Below are positions 63,601 through 64,000 of a stretch of 64,000 bases of DNA, piece by piece. Position 1 is the stretch's first letter, and every line of letters begins with the position of its first letter. Source of the DNA: Acinetobacter geminorum (GTDB lineage: Bacteria; Pseudomonadota; Gammaproteobacteria; Pseudomonadales; Moraxellaceae); the NCBI RefSeq assembly GCF_013009345.1, contig NZ_JABELE010000002.1, positions 248,001 to 312,000 on the forward strand. Direction: 5' to 3'. The notes beneath the pieces were generated by a model, which was not told the origin of the DNA, did no database searches, and saw only the letters and a list, made by a program, of their open reading frames with translations. The position numbers were made by a program, and so were the translations under genes.

Positions 63601-63999
63601 TTCTGTGCTTGAGAAAATTAAAATATCGGCATGTTCTGGATGACCTTTTGCTTCTGCGTCAGCAAAGCATTCTTCTACGGCCTGTACAACTGCACGAGGA
63701 AGGTTTTCTTCAAAATCATCAAACTCATCGTCATCACTGCCACCAATATTCATTTCTGAAATTGGGCGATAAAGTACTTCGACAGGATAACTACGCCCTT
63801 CTACTTCAAAAATAGGTGCGTCATTAAAGTAATTACTAAAGCGATTTACATCTAAAGTTGCCGAAGTCACGATAACTTTTAGATCTGGACGTTTTGGCAG
63901 TAACTGCTTTAAATAGCCCATAATAAAATCGATATTGAGTGAGCGTTCATGTGCTTCATCAATAATGATCGTGTCATATTTAGACAAATAACGGTCATT
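60640..63999 (-). CDS. hrpA: ATP-dependent RNA helicase HrpA (5' end outside window)
   Basis: At least 1119 residues and open to the window edge, so the N-terminus (including Walker A) is missing. Visible helicase motifs: DEAH in TIIIDEAHERSLNIDF, SATLDVNRFS, IIATNVAETALTVPNIRY and QRKGRCGRIAPGVCIRLY. A helicase-associated domain and the long HrpA-specific C-terminal region (DUF3418-type) follow. HrpA is a DEAH-box RNA helicase that acts on mRNA and stalled ribosomes. The TTG at 63987 lies inside the coding sequence. Confidence 0.95.
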   Translation of the reverse strand, partial: NDRYLSKYDTIIIDEAHERSLNIDFIMGYLKQLLPKRPDLKVIVTSATLDVNRFSNYFNDAPIFEVEGRSYPVEVLYRPISEMNIGGSDDDEFDDFEENLPRAVVQAVEECFADAEAKGHPEHADILIFSSTEQEIRELQETLQKYGPRHTEILPLYARLAVSEQQKIFSPGGKGRRIIIATNVAETALTVPNIRYVIDSGFARISRYNYRSRVQRLPIEAISQAAANQRKGRCGRIAPGVCIRLYSEEDFLSRPEFTEPEIKRTNLASVILQMQSLGLGELENFDFIEPPDFRLVNDGRKLLIELGALNEKKNELTKVGQMMARMPIDPRLARMIVGGAHFGVLKEILIVVSALAVQDPRERPADKQMQADQKHALFKEADSDFLFYLKLWETLNPKGEAGMSENKRRQFAKQHFLSWLRLREWKQTHQQLVELAEGLKLSFNEKSANYENLHRALLTGLLSFIANKTDERNTFMAVRQQKAKVFPASTLHKTNTSWVMAFEMVETSQVYLRTLAKIDPEWILLAARDLLKYHYFEPHWSKKAGIVNAYAQISLFGLIIEPKRLINFEKVDQPAAHEIFLRDALTTGNLGTVPPFLKHNLLKLEEVERVEDKLRRRDLVVDEETIYQFYASKIPEEIASRRSFEDWRATVEANNPRYLFIDDDALWLNDRPTTQQFPDHLHNGQLRLATTYHFDPSHDEDGATVQIPVQALPQVDENIWSWGIPGWRQDLIEALLKALPKDKRRNVVPIPDTARKLMQGVDAVHLREHIFSYLAFALRGEQITEKDFSFERIDPYLVPFIKVIDEKGKLIAKGRDLPELKARCRVETHRPVKQQKGEFKNFPENFTFEASHKVTGVVVKQYQALVPTKAFADLEAKDESGIVIQTFNDQAEAIKQHREGIIRLVHMQLGDLVRQLKKQISKPLALAYSPLGDKAKLEQMLVYATLQMAITTLPINADEFNKLLDQVKKQFLSYGQQALEQLSDIYIQWQQIRRQLLVLDSGVFGRSIDDIEDQLDLMSLSNFVYCQPVDLWQEYPRYLKALLLRLDRLPNNLQRDHAAIDDVDPWMDKVFKFKNDPKIKELYLMLEEFRISLFSQPMKTKMPISPTRLQKLWDRLGIS

Positions 64000-64000
64000 A

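Overview
The window is a low-GC gammaproteobacterial chromosome segment that I assign with high confidence to the genus Acinetobacter, most likely the A. baumannii/calcoaceticus group. The basis is recognition of a BenM-type regulator next to benABCDE-K-porin, the lptB-lptA-lptC-kdsC-kdsD block, the fdxA and cysS genes, and the codon and base style. I had no database, so the species is not determined. Most of the window is ordinary chromosome with tightly packed genes, interrupted by several accessory patches.

Layout. 1-6.9 kb: 3' end of mutS, a GNAT acetyltransferase, ferredoxin fdxA, an M15-type lipoprotein, an O-methyltransferase, a tandem Usp protein, a hexapeptide acyltransferase and a YigZ protein. 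6.9-8.7 kb: a broken type I secretion locus in which a deletion joins a TolC-like gene to the tail of an HlyD-like gene. 8.8-12.3 kb: LPS transport and Kdo synthesis (lptB/A/C, kdsC, kdsD). 12.4-14.0 kb: cysS and tRNA-Gly(GCC). 14.0-19.0 kb: accessory DNA inserted behind the tRNA, marked by three copies of the tRNA 3' end and/or its terminator. It carries an LprI-like protein, a phage gene fragment, a secreted S1 serine protease with a small lipoprotein, and a TetR/aldo-keto reductase pair. 19.0-23.5 kb: an HxlR/MFS pair with duplicated operators, a second copy of the small lipoprotein and a YbdG-like MscS channel.

23.5-26.5 kb: an overlapping four-gene operon (acyl-CoA dehydrogenase-like, PIG-L deacetylase, NodS-like methyltransferase, GT2 glycosyltransferase). 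Its enzyme set recalls Nod-factor synthesis and it is my best candidate for an undescribed pathway. 26.7-35.5 kb: assorted small genes, two more methyltransferases, a HAD phosphatase, Lrp and a ProC paralogue, a cold-shock protein, and a compact phage-like C4 antisense-RNA cassette (about 29.0-29.3 kb) whose two pairing elements can be read directly. 35.8-44.7 kb: a lipid A acyltransferase homologue, two LysE exporters, a stand-alone phage lysis module with an S24 repressor and three palindromic operators, initiator tRNA-Met, and xseA/xseB.

45.2-49.9 kb: copper handling, with a 20-cysteine copper-storage protein, candidate small RNAs, and a CueR/CopA/CopZ set driven by two divergent promoters with the 19-bp spacers typical of MerR regulators. 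49.9-59.3 kb: benzoate catabolism and uptake (benM, benABCD, benE, benK, OprD-family porin). Benzoate enters through the porin and the transporters, is converted by BenABC to the cis-diol and by BenD to catechol. 59.4-64.0 kb: a FabH-family synthase and the 3' part of hrpA, which runs off the window.
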